NCBI GenBank assembly: GCA_964647705.1
Contig: CAZYIW010000002.1
Location: forward strand, 1 to 64,000
Length of the DNA: 64,000 nucleotides
Direction of reading: 5' to 3'
DNA from: CAZYIW01 sp964647705
GTDB taxonomy: Bacteria; Pseudomonadota; Gammaproteobacteria; PS1; Pseudothioglobaceae
In this document: positions 51,173-60,359 of the stretch, one piece after another
Layout: every line of letters starts with the position of its first letter
Position numbering within the stretch: position 1 is the stretch's first letter
Notes under the pieces: generated by a model
The model's database searches: none
What the model was told of the DNA's origin: nothing
What the model saw: only the letters and a program-made list of their open reading frames with translations
Position numbers and translations under genes: made by a program

Positions 51173-51703
51173 TTAATCAAGACCTTTTTCAACAAAGTCT
51201 AAGTCAATCTGGATGTTTGCGTTACTGAGAAGTTCTAAACATTTTGGCACAGCTAAGAAAATTGCACCCAAGCATACAGCAATGGCTTCTGGCTTTCCGG
51301 GCAGGTTAACAATCAAACCTTTGCCACGTGTACCCGCTATTTGCCTTGAAAGTATTGCAGTGGGTACTGTTTGTAATGAGACAAGACGCATTTGCTCAGC
51401 AAACCCGTCCAGCACACGCTCACACACTGCCTCAGTTGCCTCAGGGGTGACATCACGAATCGAAGGCCCCGTTCCTCCAGTAGTTAAAACTAAGTCACAA
51501 TTTTTATTGTCGATAAAATCAATGATTGTTTGCTCAATAAGTGCCTGTTCATCGGCAATGATAGTGGACTCAATGTTGTAAGGAGAGAGTAGTGCATTGT
51601 CAATCCAATTTTGCATGGCCGGCCCTCCCATGTCTTGATATTCGCCCCGAGAGGCTCGATCAGAAACAGTAATAAAGCCGACTTTAATTTGGGTGTTATA
51701 CAT
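51173..51703 (-). CDS. mogA: Molybdopterin adenylyltransferase
   Basis: Adenylates molybdopterin before molybdate insertion, a step needed for the Mo-bisPGD cofactor of NarG. The 176-residue protein has VGFITVSDRASRGEYQDMGGPAM, the LVLTTGGTGPSIRDVTPEAT substrate loop, and IVNLPGKPEAIAVCLGAIF. It lies 12 nt downstream of the NIT-CRP regulator on the same strand, so the regulator and cofactor gene are probably co-transcribed. Confidence 0.93.
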   Translation of the reverse strand: MYNTQIKVGFITVSDRASRGEYQDMGGPAMQNWIDNALLSPYNIESTIIADEQALIEQTIIDFIDNKNCDLVLTTGGTGPSIRDVTPEATEAVCERVLDGFAEQMRLVSLQTVPTAILSRQIAGTRGKGLIVNLPGKPEAIAVCLGAIFLAVPKCLELLSNANIQIDLDFVEKGLD

Positions 51704-51715
51704 TGTATGAATTAA

Positions 51716-53293
51716 TTAAGAAAGGTATTTTCGTTTAATGCAATTTTGTGTTGCATAGTGCACACATGACTCAGATATCATATTGTCACAATACTGACAC
51801 AAAGCATATTTATTGGGTAGAGAAATGTTTTTGTTGTTAATAACAAAACCTAATTTGGACAAACCAGCAAGAGAGCGAGAAAAAACCTCTCTGCTCATGC
51901 CTAGCTGTGAGGCGATAATCGACTTACTATAAGGCAGATTTATGGTTGTAGACAGCCATTTCTTTTGCTTGAGCAAATCCAGCAAAAAATAACCAACACG
52001 TGCGTCCACAGTTTGTGTTTTGTGCCGCTCTAACTCATGGTTAAGCAACACAGTTTTCTTGGCCAAATTACTTAGTATATTGAGTATAAATTGATTGTTT
52101 TGATTCATGTGTGAACGAACCACAGAAACCGGTATTGAAAAAATTAACACGTCTGTTGTACTTTTAGCGCTGGCTTTTAGGCAGGTATTGGAAAAAATAC
52201 AACTCTCCATGATGGTGTCACCATGGCCTAGCATATGAAGCACAGTGGTTTTTTTACCTTGTAATTGTTTAAAAACTTTTACCCAGCCCATTAATACAAT
52301 ATGTAAGTGTGTTGCAAAATTATTCTCAGCCACAATCAATTTATTTTTGGGCAATTGGTATATCTCTCCCGATTCAATGATTTGCTCTATTTTTGCATTA
52401 GGAATTTGATGAAAAATAGGTAGCTTATAAACCAGCCTCTGCTCAATATTTAGACTTTCTAGTGTGTTTGTAGATTTTGCATTGCGCCAGTTATCTAAAT
52501 TATCGATGAGCTTTTTCTCAATAGAATGCATGGCATCAAGTTTTTCAGAGACCAGATCAAACCACTTTCGAGCACTAAACCGATATGAGGCAATATCAGA
52601 AAATTGTCGGTTTAAAACCTTGTCGTGAATATCTTTCAAAACATCTTTAACAAGTATTTTGTTATAAGTTGCTCGAAAAATTTTTCGTTGCTCGTTGCTA
52701 GCGAGCGCGGTAAATGACTTCTTATAGTGATGTTGTTCGCTAAGGATAAATTCAATTTTTTTTTGATAATTTTCATTATCAAAATTTTGTTGAACAAACC
52801 CTTGAATTAAACTTAAGCGTTCAAGACTAACCTTTTCCTTCCACTGTAGAAAAAAACTAAAAGCACTGAGAACGTTTGTGCGTATCTTATCAGCCTGAGA
52901 GACAAAATCACTCATGAGTTGGATAATCTGAGACACTAGATTGAAAGTGTAGTAATCGTGCACTTGTTTTAGCGAGATACGTTGTTCTATTATATCGTGC
53001 CTTAGCGATTCGAGCCCATCTAGGTAGCCCAAAATACCAGTGATCAGACTGCGTTGCTCTGGTGCTATTTTTTTACTATTTTTCCATTCTTTTAACAGCG
53101 TTGTTAAGTTTAATATCGCTTTGTTTGTGTCTAAGAAATATTGCTCTAGTGTTTTTTGATTGTGCGTATTTATGTCTTGAATAAACAAGCCAGCAAAGCC
53201 TCTTTCTCTTTGCAGAAAATGAACGCTTTCAGACAGGCTAATTAAATTTTCTTTCATCGACATGGTTTTTTTAAACGGTTCAATTTTCATCAT
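51716..53293 (-). CDS. NIT-domain / CRP-family hybrid regulator of nitrate respiration
   Basis: A 525-residue one-component regulator without membrane helices. Residues about 15-265 are all-helical and fit the nitrate/nitrite-sensing NIT domain: QRERG at 29-33, a second-bundle KEKVSLER at 152-159 and a final YRFSARKWFDLVSEKLDAMHSIE helix. Residues about 290-400 form a cNMP-binding beta roll, and 428-490 a CRP-type helix-turn-helix whose recognition helix SREVFSR (467-473) has the Arg, Glu and Arg of CRP. The C-terminus carries C499, C502, C510 and C518, a possible metal or Fe-S site. Divergent from narK1 and upstream of mogA. I know no characterised protein of this architecture; nitrate sensing is inferred. 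Confidence 0.88.
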   Translation of the reverse strand: MMKIEPFKKTMSMKENLISLSESVHFLQRERGFAGLFIQDINTHNQKTLEQYFLDTNKAILNLTTLLKEWKNSKKIAPEQRSLITGILGYLDGLESLRHDIIEQRISLKQVHDYYTFNLVSQIIQLMSDFVSQADKIRTNVLSAFSFFLQWKEKVSLERLSLIQGFVQQNFDNENYQKKIEFILSEQHHYKKSFTALASNEQRKIFRATYNKILVKDVLKDIHDKVLNRQFSDIASYRFSARKWFDLVSEKLDAMHSIEKKLIDNLDNWRNAKSTNTLESLNIEQRLVYKLPIFHQIPNAKIEQIIESGEIYQLPKNKLIVAENNFATHLHIVLMGWVKVFKQLQGKKTTVLHMLGHGDTIMESCIFSNTCLKASAKSTTDVLIFSIPVSVVRSHMNQNNQFILNILSNLAKKTVLLNHELERHKTQTVDARVGYFLLDLLKQKKWLSTTINLPYSKSIIASQLGMSREVFSRSLAGLSKLGFVINNKNISLPNKYALCQYCDNMISESCVHYATQNCIKRKYLS

Positions 53294-53320
53294 ACCCTAG
53301 TTTTTTTGATTTAGAAAAGC

Positions 53321-53336
53321 TGTGATATTAATCACA
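53321..53336. promoter_or_regulatory. CRP-consensus palindrome in the regulator/narK1 divergent region
   Basis: Perfect TGTGA-TATTAA-TCACA. It is centred 35 nt upstream of the regulator start, where it would cover that gene's own promoter, and about -80 from the predicted narK1 start. The CRP-like recognition helix of the adjacent NIT-CRP protein matches TGTGA half-sites, so it is the likely operator. Confidence 0.65.
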
Positions 53337-53360
53337 TATTTATCAGTTAAGACCCAGACC

Positions 53361-53374
53361 TTGACACGCATCAA
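53361..53374. promoter_or_regulatory. FNR/DNR-type box upstream of narK1
   Basis: TTGAC-ACGC-ATCAA, one base from the perfect FNR palindrome and typical of DNR/NNR sites. A weak -10, TAAATT (53398-53403), places it at about -41.5 of a start near 53409, in position for activation of the nar operon. Confidence 0.7.
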
Positions 53375-53439
53375 GGTTTTTTAACTCTTTGAGTGTGTAA
53401 ATTGCTGTTGCAAAAAGATAATTGTCTTGGAGTTGAAAT

Positions 53440-54843
53440 ATGGGTATATCTGCGATTCAGTCACAAAAATCACAAGCTAATTCAGTTTTGGCAGCAAACA
53501 CCATTGCTTTCACAGCATGTTTTGCTGTTTGGGTCATGTTTTCAATTATCGGTATTCCAATTAAAGAATTGCTAGCCCTTAGTGAAACACAATTTGGAAT
53601 TTTGGTTGCTACGCCAATTTTAACAGGGTCGATTTTCAGACTGCCCGTTGGCATGCTGACTGATAAGCTCGGCGGAAGGATTGTTTATTTTGTTTTGATG
53701 CTCTGTACGATTATCCCACTTTGGTTTATTAGTGAGGCGACCCAGTATTGGCAATTTTTAATTTTAGGGTTGTTTGTTGGTATCGCAGGTGCTTCATTTT
53801 CTGTTGGTATCGCATATACCGCCAGATGGTTTGACAAACAACATCAAGGCTTTGCCATGGGTATTTTTGGTGCTGGTAACGCCGGGGCGGCATTAACCAA
53901 ATTTGTAGCGCCGTCCATCGTGGTTGCCTATGGCTGGCAGACAGTGCCACAAGTCTACGCTGTTGGCATGATTGTGGTCGTGATTTTGTATTGGATGTTT
54001 ACCTATGAAGATCCAGAGCATCAAGTGGCCTCAACAATCACTGTCAAAGATCAAATGGAAGCGCTTAACGATCCCAAGCTTTGGAAATACATGCAGTACT
54101 ACTCTTTAGTGTTTGGGGGTTTTGTTGCATTGTCTTTATGGATGACAAAATACTACATCAATGAATACGGCTTTGAATTAACCACAGCAGCGCTATTGGC
54201 CGCAATTTTTGTTTTGCCATCAGGCGTGATTCGCGCTTTAGGTGGTTGGTATTCAGATAAATATGGCGCCTATAAGGTGACTTGGTGGGTGATGTGGATA
54301 TCACTGATTTGTCTTTTCTTTATGTCCTATCCACAAACCGCATTGGTTATTCAAACAACCTCAGGTGATGCGGTGTTTGATATCAGTTTGAATGTTTGGG
54401 TTTTTACCACTTTGTTGTTTATTTTGGGTATAGCTTGGGGTTTTGGCAAGGCTTCGGTATTTAAATTCTTGTCCGATGAGTATCCTGACAATATTGGTGT
54501 TACATCAGGCATTGTGGGATTGGCTGGTGGTTTGGGCGGATTTTTATTGCCAATTATGTTCGGAGTGTTGATTGATTATACAAAAATCAACTCGGTGATA
54601 TTTATGCTGCTTTATGGTGCAACTGCAGTGTCACTGATTTGGATGCACTTTACTTTTTCGGCCGAACAAAAACAAAAGCGCGTTGCACAAGCCAAACAAG
54701 AAGCGCTTGATGAGTATGCACAATCCCATGATGATCCGGAGTCTGTGATGTCAGCGCGCGCCGTTTTGGAACAAATGGACTTAATTGAAGAATTTAATAA
54801 AAGATATAACGCTTTTAAGGCGAAAGCACAAAAAAATAATTAA
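53440..54843 (+). CDS. narK1: Nitrate/nitrite transporter, NarK1 type
   Basis: Major facilitator protein of 467 residues with twelve predicted helices. It has RLPVGMLTDKLGGRIVYF (the MFS loop motif), the nitrate-porter signature region GIAGASFSVGIAYTARWFDKQHQGFAMGIFGAGNAGAALTKFVAP, and a second GGWYSDKYGAYKV loop. It resembles the NarK1 group, thought to be nitrate/proton symporters, which in denitrifiers is paired or fused with NarK2. Ribosome binding site GGAG precedes the ATG. First gene of the nar operon. Confidence 0.9.
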   Translation: MGISAIQSQKSQANSVLAANTIAFTACFAVWVMFSIIGIPIKELLALSETQFGILVATPILTGSIFRLPVGMLTDKLGGRIVYFVLMLCTIIPLWFISEATQYWQFLILGLFVGIAGASFSVGIAYTARWFDKQHQGFAMGIFGAGNAGAALTKFVAPSIVVAYGWQTVPQVYAVGMIVVVILYWMFTYEDPEHQVASTITVKDQMEALNDPKLWKYMQYYSLVFGGFVALSLWMTKYYINEYGFELTTAALLAAIFVLPSGVIRALGGWYSDKYGAYKVTWWVMWISLICLFFMSYPQTALVIQTTSGDAVFDISLNVWVFTTLLFILGIAWGFGKASVFKFLSDEYPDNIGVTSGIVGLAGGLGGFLLPIMFGVLIDYTKINSVIFMLLYGATAVSLIWMHFTFSAEQKQKRVAQAKQEALDEYAQSHDDPESVMSARAVLEQMDLIEEFNKRYNAFKAKAQKNN

Positions 54844-54870
54844 TGAATTTTTAATAAAAAGGAGGTTGAA

Positions 54871-56487
54871 ATGGCTCATGATCTAAAGGATTGGAACCCA
54901 GATGACAATTCCCAATGGGAAAGCGAGGGCAAGGCAATCGCTAATAGAAATCTGTGGGTATCTATTCCAAGTCTATTATGCGGATTTGCCGTATGGCTAA
55001 TGTGGGGAATTATTACCGTACAAATGCTCAACACTGGTTATGGTGGATTTGAAAAATCTCAGTTGTTTACCTTGGCAGCAATTGCAGGACTCTCTGGTGC
55101 AACTTTAAGGATTCCATCGACGTTCTTTATTCGTCTAGCAGGTGGTAGAAACACGATATTTTTAACCACATCATTGCTAATTTTGCCAGCAATTGGTGTT
55201 GGTATTGCTTTGTCTAGTCCAGATACGCCATTTTGGCATTTTCAGCTTTTGGCATTACTCTCTGGTATTGGTGGTGGTAACTTTGCCTCTTCCATGTCAA
55301 ATATTTCATTTTTCTTTCCAAAAAAGATTCAAGGTTATGGGCTAGGAATGAATGCTGGACTGGGTAACTTTGGTGTGACCACCATGCAAATTTTAATACC
55401 TTTAGCGATGACGTTTACCGTGGCTTCATTTGAGCCCCAAACACTACAAATTGCTTCTGGAACGCTGATTGGCAAGATCTCTGCTGGTACTGAAACCTAC
55501 CTACAAAACGCAGGCTATATTTGGGTTATTTTCTTAATACCGCTCTCTATTGCCACTTGGATGGGCATGAATAATATTGTTGATGAACATGTGTCACCAA
55601 ATATTGGTTCAACTTTAGGTGCTTTTATAAAGATTATAGTCATGCTGGCTATTGGTTTAGCCACAGCGGGATTTGGTCTGTATTTGATGCTACCAGAATC
55701 AGCCAGCGGATCAGGCCTAATGATCAGCAAATGGGTGGTACTACCCATTGTGATTGCATTAACTGTCGTGTTATTAAAACTATTGCCATTAGGTAAGGCA
55801 TACAGTGAGAACATTGCTCGCCAATATAAGATTTTTAACAATAAACACACTTGGGTGATGACCATAATCTATACCATGACCTTTGGTTCGTTTATTGGTT
55901 ATGCAGCAACATTAGCACTTTCTATTAAAGTAATCTTTGGATTTCAACACATCATGGTTGATGGTGTGATGACACATTCAACGGTAAACCCAAACGCACC
56001 ATCGGCGCTGACTTATGCTTGGATGGGGGCATTTGTAGGGGCGCTTATTCGTCCGTTCGGCGGCATGATTTCTGACAAGATGGGCGGTGCAAAAGTAACA
56101 CAAATTATCTCGGCAGTTATGGTGGCCTCAGCACTGGGTGTGGCTTATTTTATGAAGCAAGCCTACGCTTCAGCAACGCCCGAGGACTATTTCTATCCAT
56201 TTCTAATTTTGTTTGTGGTGCTATTTGCAGCCACGGGTATAGGCAATGGATCAACATTTAGAACCATCTCTCAGGTATTTAATAAAGAGCAGGCCGGCCC
56301 AGTGTTAGGCTGGACTTCGGCAGTTGCCGCTTATGGTGCATTTATTATTCCAAAGGTTTTTGGTGAACAGATTAAAGCCACAACACCTGAGGACGCGCTC
56401 TACGGCTTTGCAGTTTTTTATGTGGTTTGTATGGTGATTAATTGGTATTTCTATTTGCGTAAAAATGCCGAGTTCCACAACCCATAA
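54871..56487 (+). CDS. narK2: Nitrate/nitrite antiporter, NarK2 type
   Basis: Second MFS nitrate transporter, 538 residues, twelve helices after a soluble N-terminal segment (about 1-30). The region LSGIGGGNFASSMSNISFFFPKKIQGYGLGMNAGLGNFGVTTMQ is the nitrate-signature helix of E. coli-type NarK, and a second signature helix lies in LFAATGIGNGSTFRTISQVF. This group exchanges cytoplasmic nitrite for external nitrate. It begins 27 nt after narK1 with AAGGAGG as ribosome binding site. Confidence 0.92.
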   Translation: MAHDLKDWNPDDNSQWESEGKAIANRNLWVSIPSLLCGFAVWLMWGIITVQMLNTGYGGFEKSQLFTLAAIAGLSGATLRIPSTFFIRLAGGRNTIFLTTSLLILPAIGVGIALSSPDTPFWHFQLLALLSGIGGGNFASSMSNISFFFPKKIQGYGLGMNAGLGNFGVTTMQILIPLAMTFTVASFEPQTLQIASGTLIGKISAGTETYLQNAGYIWVIFLIPLSIATWMGMNNIVDEHVSPNIGSTLGAFIKIIVMLAIGLATAGFGLYLMLPESASGSGLMISKWVVLPIVIALTVVLLKLLPLGKAYSENIARQYKIFNNKHTWVMTIIYTMTFGSFIGYAATLALSIKVIFGFQHIMVDGVMTHSTVNPNAPSALTYAWMGAFVGALIRPFGGMISDKMGGAKVTQIISAVMVASALGVAYFMKQAYASATPEDYFYPFLILFVVLFAATGIGNGSTFRTISQVFNKEQAGPVLGWTSAVAAYGAFIIPKVFGEQIKATTPEDALYGFAVFYVVCMVINWYFYLRKNAEFHNP

Positions 56488-56598
56488 GCATAAATTTTTC
56501 AAGCAAGGCTTTGTTGTCTATCGCTGAAAAAACGTTTGGAATAATTTTTTGATTGGCTTTTTAGCCCCTAATTTAGGATTGTAATAAAGGAGAAAAAT

Positions 56599-59500
56599 AT
56601 GAGTCATTTTTTGGACAGACTTAAATATTTTAATCGTATCAAGTCTACCTATTCAAAAGGACACGGCATTGTTACTGAAGAGGATCGTGGTTGGGAAGAC
56701 ACTTACCGTAATCGCTGGCGACACGATAAAGTGGTTCGTTCAACGCACGGCGTTAACTGTACGGGCGGGTGTTCTTGGCAGATTTTTGTAAAAAATGGAC
56801 TTGTATCCTATGAGATGCAGCAAACCGACTACCCGAGAACGCGTGAAGATCTTCCGAATCATGAGCCAAGAGGTTGTCAACGTGGCGCGTCGTTTTCATG
56901 GTATCTGTATTCTCCACACCGTATTAAATATCCACTTATTCGTGGCCGTTTACTAGACCTATATCGCGAAGAGCGTAATAGTGGTAAGGACCCGGTTGAT
57001 GCTTGGGAAGCAATTCAAACCGATAAAGCTAAACGCGATTCATATGTTGGTGTTCGTGGTCTGGGTGGTTTTGTAAGATCAACCTGGGATGAGGTAGTGG
57101 AAATGACTGCTGCTGCCAATGTCTATACCATTAAAAAATGGGGCCCCGATCGTATTTTTGGTTTTTCTCCTATTCCAGCAATGAGTATGATTTCCTATGC
57201 TGCTGGGTCTCGCTATCTTTCAATGATTGGCGGTGGTTGTGGATCATTTTATGACTGGTATTGTGACCTTCCTCCCGCCTCACCACAAACATGGGGCGAA
57301 CAGACTGACGTACCAGAGTCTGCTGATTGGTATAACTCTAAATATATTATTGTTTGTGGTGCTAACCTACCAATGACGCGCACACCAGATGCGCACTTTG
57401 CAGTTGAGTCACGTTATAACGGTACCAAGGTGGTATCAATGGCACCAGACTATGCAGAATATGTAAAGTTTGCAGATTTATGGATGCCCGTTAAACAAGG
57501 CACAGACGCTGCAGCCTTTATGGCCATGGGCCATGTGGCACTAAAAGAGTTTCATGTTGACAAACAAGACCCTTACTTTGCAGAGTATGCAAGAAGCTTT
57601 ACCGATTTCCCAATGCAAGTAATATTAGAACAGGTCGATGGTAAGACGGTGACTGGTCGTTTCCTTCGCGCATCTGATTTTGACAATAACTTAGGCGAAG
57701 ACAATAATCCTGAATGGAAGACCATTGTTTTTGACTCAAAAAGCAAATCATTTGTTGTGCCAAATGGCTCGGTTGGTTTCCGTTGGGGCGAGGACGGCAA
57801 ATGGAATATTTTAGAAAAGGCTGCTGGTAAAGATATTGAGCAGGAGCTTAGCTGTATCGACAACTCTGATGCAGTTGTAGATGTTACTTTCCCACACTTT
57901 AATCCAGATGAAGGTGATTCATTAGTACGCAAGATTCCTGCACGTAAGCTTAAGCTTGCAAGCGGTGAAGAAGTGATGGTTACTTCAGTGTGTGATTTGC
58001 AAATTGCACAATACGGCATTGATCGTGGCCTTGGGGATAATCTAGCCACTTCATACGATGATGACTCAGTGCCTTATACCCCGGCCTGGGCTTCAAATAT
58101 TACTGGCATCAAGGCGGCTGATTTAGAAACAACAGGGCGAGAATTTGCTGATAATGCATCCAAGACCAAGGGCAAGTCGATGGTGATTTTGGGTGCGGCT
58201 ATTAACCACTGGTATCACAACGATATGAACTATCGTGGAATTATGAATCTACTCCATATTTGTGGTTGTGTGGGCCAATCAGGTGGTGGTTGGGCACACT
58301 ACGTAGGACAAGAAAAACTACGACCTCAAGCTGGTTGGGCTCCAATTGCATTTGGTCTTGATTGGCACCGTCCACCCAGACATACTGCATCAACAACTTA
58401 CTGGTATTTCCACACAGATCAGTGGAGATACGAAAGAGTTGAAGCCGATGACTTACTGGCATCTACTGCCAAAGGTAAATATAAAGGAAATCAACTGGCC
58501 GACTATAACGTTGCTGCGCAACGCATGGGCTGGACACCGTCATTGCCACACTTTGATAAAAACCCAATTGAGATTGTTAAAGAAGCAGAGGCAGCTGGCG
58601 CAAGCGACGAGGCGGGTGTATCGAGTTACTTGGCCGACAAACTTAAAAGCGGTGATATCAAATTCGCTTATGAAGATATTGATGCGGAAGAAAATCATCC
58701 GCGTAATCTATTTGTGTGGCGTTCCAACCTAATTGGTTGTTCGTCTAAAGGTCATGAATACTTCTTGAAACATTTACTAGGCGCACAAAATGGCGTGATG
58801 TCTGAAGGTGTTGAAGGTGAGGCCTGTAAAGAAATTAAATGGCATGAGAATTCGCCAACCGGCAAGCTAGATTTGATGGTTGATATTAACTTTCGTCTAA
58901 ACTCTACAGGCGCTTATTCTGATATTGTTTTGCCTACTGCAACCTGGTATGAAAAAGCCGATATTAATACCACTGATATGCACCCATTCATTCACCCGCT
59001 TGGTAAAGCGGTTGATCCAGCATGGGAAGCTAAATCAGACTGGCAAATCTTTAAAACCATTGCGAAAAAATTCTCAGAATTATCTGAAAAACATCTTGGC
59101 ACGCAAAAAGATGTTGTGTCACTACCCATGCAACATGATACCCCTATGGCTTTAGCACAACCATTTGGCGAAGTGAAAGATTGGAAGAAGGGTGAATGTG
59201 ATCTAATTCCAGGAAAAACAGCCCCATTATTTAAAGTTGTTGAAAGAGACTATCCAAATACTTATAACAAGTATATTGCTCTTGGGCCTTTAATGAATAA
59301 GCTGGGCAATACTATTAAAGGTATTGACTGGAACACTGACAAAGAGATTGATGAGCTTAAATCTCTTAACGGCACGATTAAAGAAGAAGGTATTTCTAAA
59401 GGCATGCCCTCACTTGCACAGGATATTCATGTGTGTGACGCAGTTATGCGTATGGCACCTGAAACTAATGGTGAAGTGGCGCATAAGTCTTGGACAGCAC

Positions 59501-60342
59501 AGTCGAAGAAAACGGGTGTTGATCACTCTCACTTATACGAGGGTCGTCATGAAGACAAGATCACTTATCGTGATATTGTTTCACAACCACGTAAGATTAT
59601 TACCGCGCCAACATGGTCGGGTATTGAGTCTGAAGAGGTGAGTTATAACGCTTGTTACACCAACCTACATGAGCATATTCCACTCAGAACACTAACAGGC
59701 CGTGCACAATTTTATCAAGACCATGAATGGATGTTAGATTTTGGTGAAGGTTTTTGTGCCTATAAGCCAGCGGTTGATTTAAAGGCACATGAAAGTGTCC
59801 CAGATTCGGTGAAGAAGAAACCACACTTGGTGCTTAATTGGATTACACCACACTCCAAGTGGGGTATTCACTCAACCTATCAAGATAACCTAAGAATGTT
59901 AACACTGTTCCGTGGCGGTCCATACTTTTGGGTGTCTGAGGCTGATGCAAAATCTATTGGCCTAGAGGACAACGATTGGGTTGAAGCATTAAATGCCAAT
60001 GGCGCAACCACCGCGCGTGTGGTGGTTTCGCAAAGAGTGCCAGATGGTATGGCGATTATGTATCACGCTCAAGAGAAAAACGTCAATGTGTGTGGATCAC
60101 CAACGACTGGCAAGCGCGGCGGTATTCTTAATGCGGTAACGCGTACAGTACCAAAACCAACCCATATGATTGGCGGCTACGCACAACTGTCGTATGCCTT
60201 TAACTACTATGGCACGGTAGGGTCAAATCGCGATGAATATGTTGTGGTTCATAAGATTGAGGATCAGGACGTAGATTGGCTAGAAAGACCGCTAACACCT
60301 GAGAGAGAGGCTAAGAAAAACCCTCCAGGAATCAATAACTAA
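56599..60342 (+). CDS. narG: Respiratory nitrate reductase alpha subunit
   Basis: Molybdenum-bisPGD catalytic subunit that reduces nitrate to nitrite on the cytoplasmic face. At 1247 residues it equals E. coli NarG in length. The N-terminal FS0 cluster motif THGVNCTGGCSW (His/Cys ligands) is present, as is the Mo-ligand region ICGANLPMTRTPDAHFAVESRYNGTKVV, with Asp as in membrane-bound Nar. No Tat signal is seen, consistent with the cytoplasmic enzyme. It starts 111 nt after narK2 with AAAGGAG upstream; no FNR box was found in that gap, so it probably depends on the narK1 promoter. Confidence 0.98.
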   Translation: MSHFLDRLKYFNRIKSTYSKGHGIVTEEDRGWEDTYRNRWRHDKVVRSTHGVNCTGGCSWQIFVKNGLVSYEMQQTDYPRTREDLPNHEPRGCQRGASFSWYLYSPHRIKYPLIRGRLLDLYREERNSGKDPVDAWEAIQTDKAKRDSYVGVRGLGGFVRSTWDEVVEMTAAANVYTIKKWGPDRIFGFSPIPAMSMISYAAGSRYLSMIGGGCGSFYDWYCDLPPASPQTWGEQTDVPESADWYNSKYIIVCGANLPMTRTPDAHFAVESRYNGTKVVSMAPDYAEYVKFADLWMPVKQGTDAAAFMAMGHVALKEFHVDKQDPYFAEYARSFTDFPMQVILEQVDGKTVTGRFLRASDFDNNLGEDNNPEWKTIVFDSKSKSFVVPNGSVGFRWGEDGKWNILEKAAGKDIEQELSCIDNSDAVVDVTFPHFNPDEGDSLVRKIPARKLKLASGEEVMVTSVCDLQIAQYGIDRGLGDNLATSYDDDSVPYTPAWASNITGIKAADLETTGREFADNASKTKGKSMVILGAAINHWYHNDMNYRGIMNLLHICGCVGQSGGGWAHYVGQEKLRPQAGWAPIAFGLDWHRPPRHTASTTYWYFHTDQWRYERVEADDLLASTAKGKYKGNQLADYNVAAQRMGWTPSLPHFDKNPIEIVKEAEAAGASDEAGVSSYLADKLKSGDIKFAYEDIDAEENHPRNLFVWRSNLIGCSSKGHEYFLKHLLGAQNGVMSEGVEGEACKEIKWHENSPTGKLDLMVDINFRLNSTGAYSDIVLPTATWYEKADINTTDMHPFIHPLGKAVDPAWEAKSDWQIFKTIAKKFSELSEKHLGTQKDVVSLPMQHDTPMALAQPFGEVKDWKKGECDLIPGKTAPLFKVVERDYPNTYNKYIALGPLMNKLGNTIKGIDWNTDKEIDELKSLNGTIKEEGISKGMPSLAQDIHVCDAVMRMAPETNGEVAHKSWTAQSKKTGVDHSHLYEGRHEDKITYRDIVSQPRKIITAPTWSGIESEEVSYNACYTNLHEHIPLRTLTGRAQFYQDHEWMLDFGEGFCAYKPAVDLKAHESVPDSVKKKPHLVLNWITPHSKWGIHSTYQDNLRMLTLFRGGPYFWVSEADAKSIGLEDNDWVEALNANGATTARVVVSQRVPDGMAIMYHAQEKNVNVCGSPTTGKRGGILNAVTRTVPKPTHMIGGYAQLSYAFNYYGTVGSNRDEYVVVHKIEDQDVDWLERPLTPEREAKKNPPGINN

Positions 60343-60359
60343 TCTAGATAAGGAGACTA

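Noticed and set aside
51008..51202. 64-residue plus-strand frame overlapping the mogA end
   Set aside because: It contains the 51111 terminator hairpin and is antisense to mogA; a GTG at 51107 has a decent AAGGAG upstream, but the product would be 32 residues of terminator-encoded sequence.
56488..56598. Independent promoter or FNR box in the 111-nt gap before narG
   Set aside because: No FNR- or CRP-type palindrome and no convincing -35/-10 pair; only a small GGCTTTTTAGCC hairpin, too weak to call.
57573..58049. 158-residue minus-strand frame inside narG
   Set aside because: Antisense shadow of a well-conserved coding region; Ser/Pro-rich composition without motifs.
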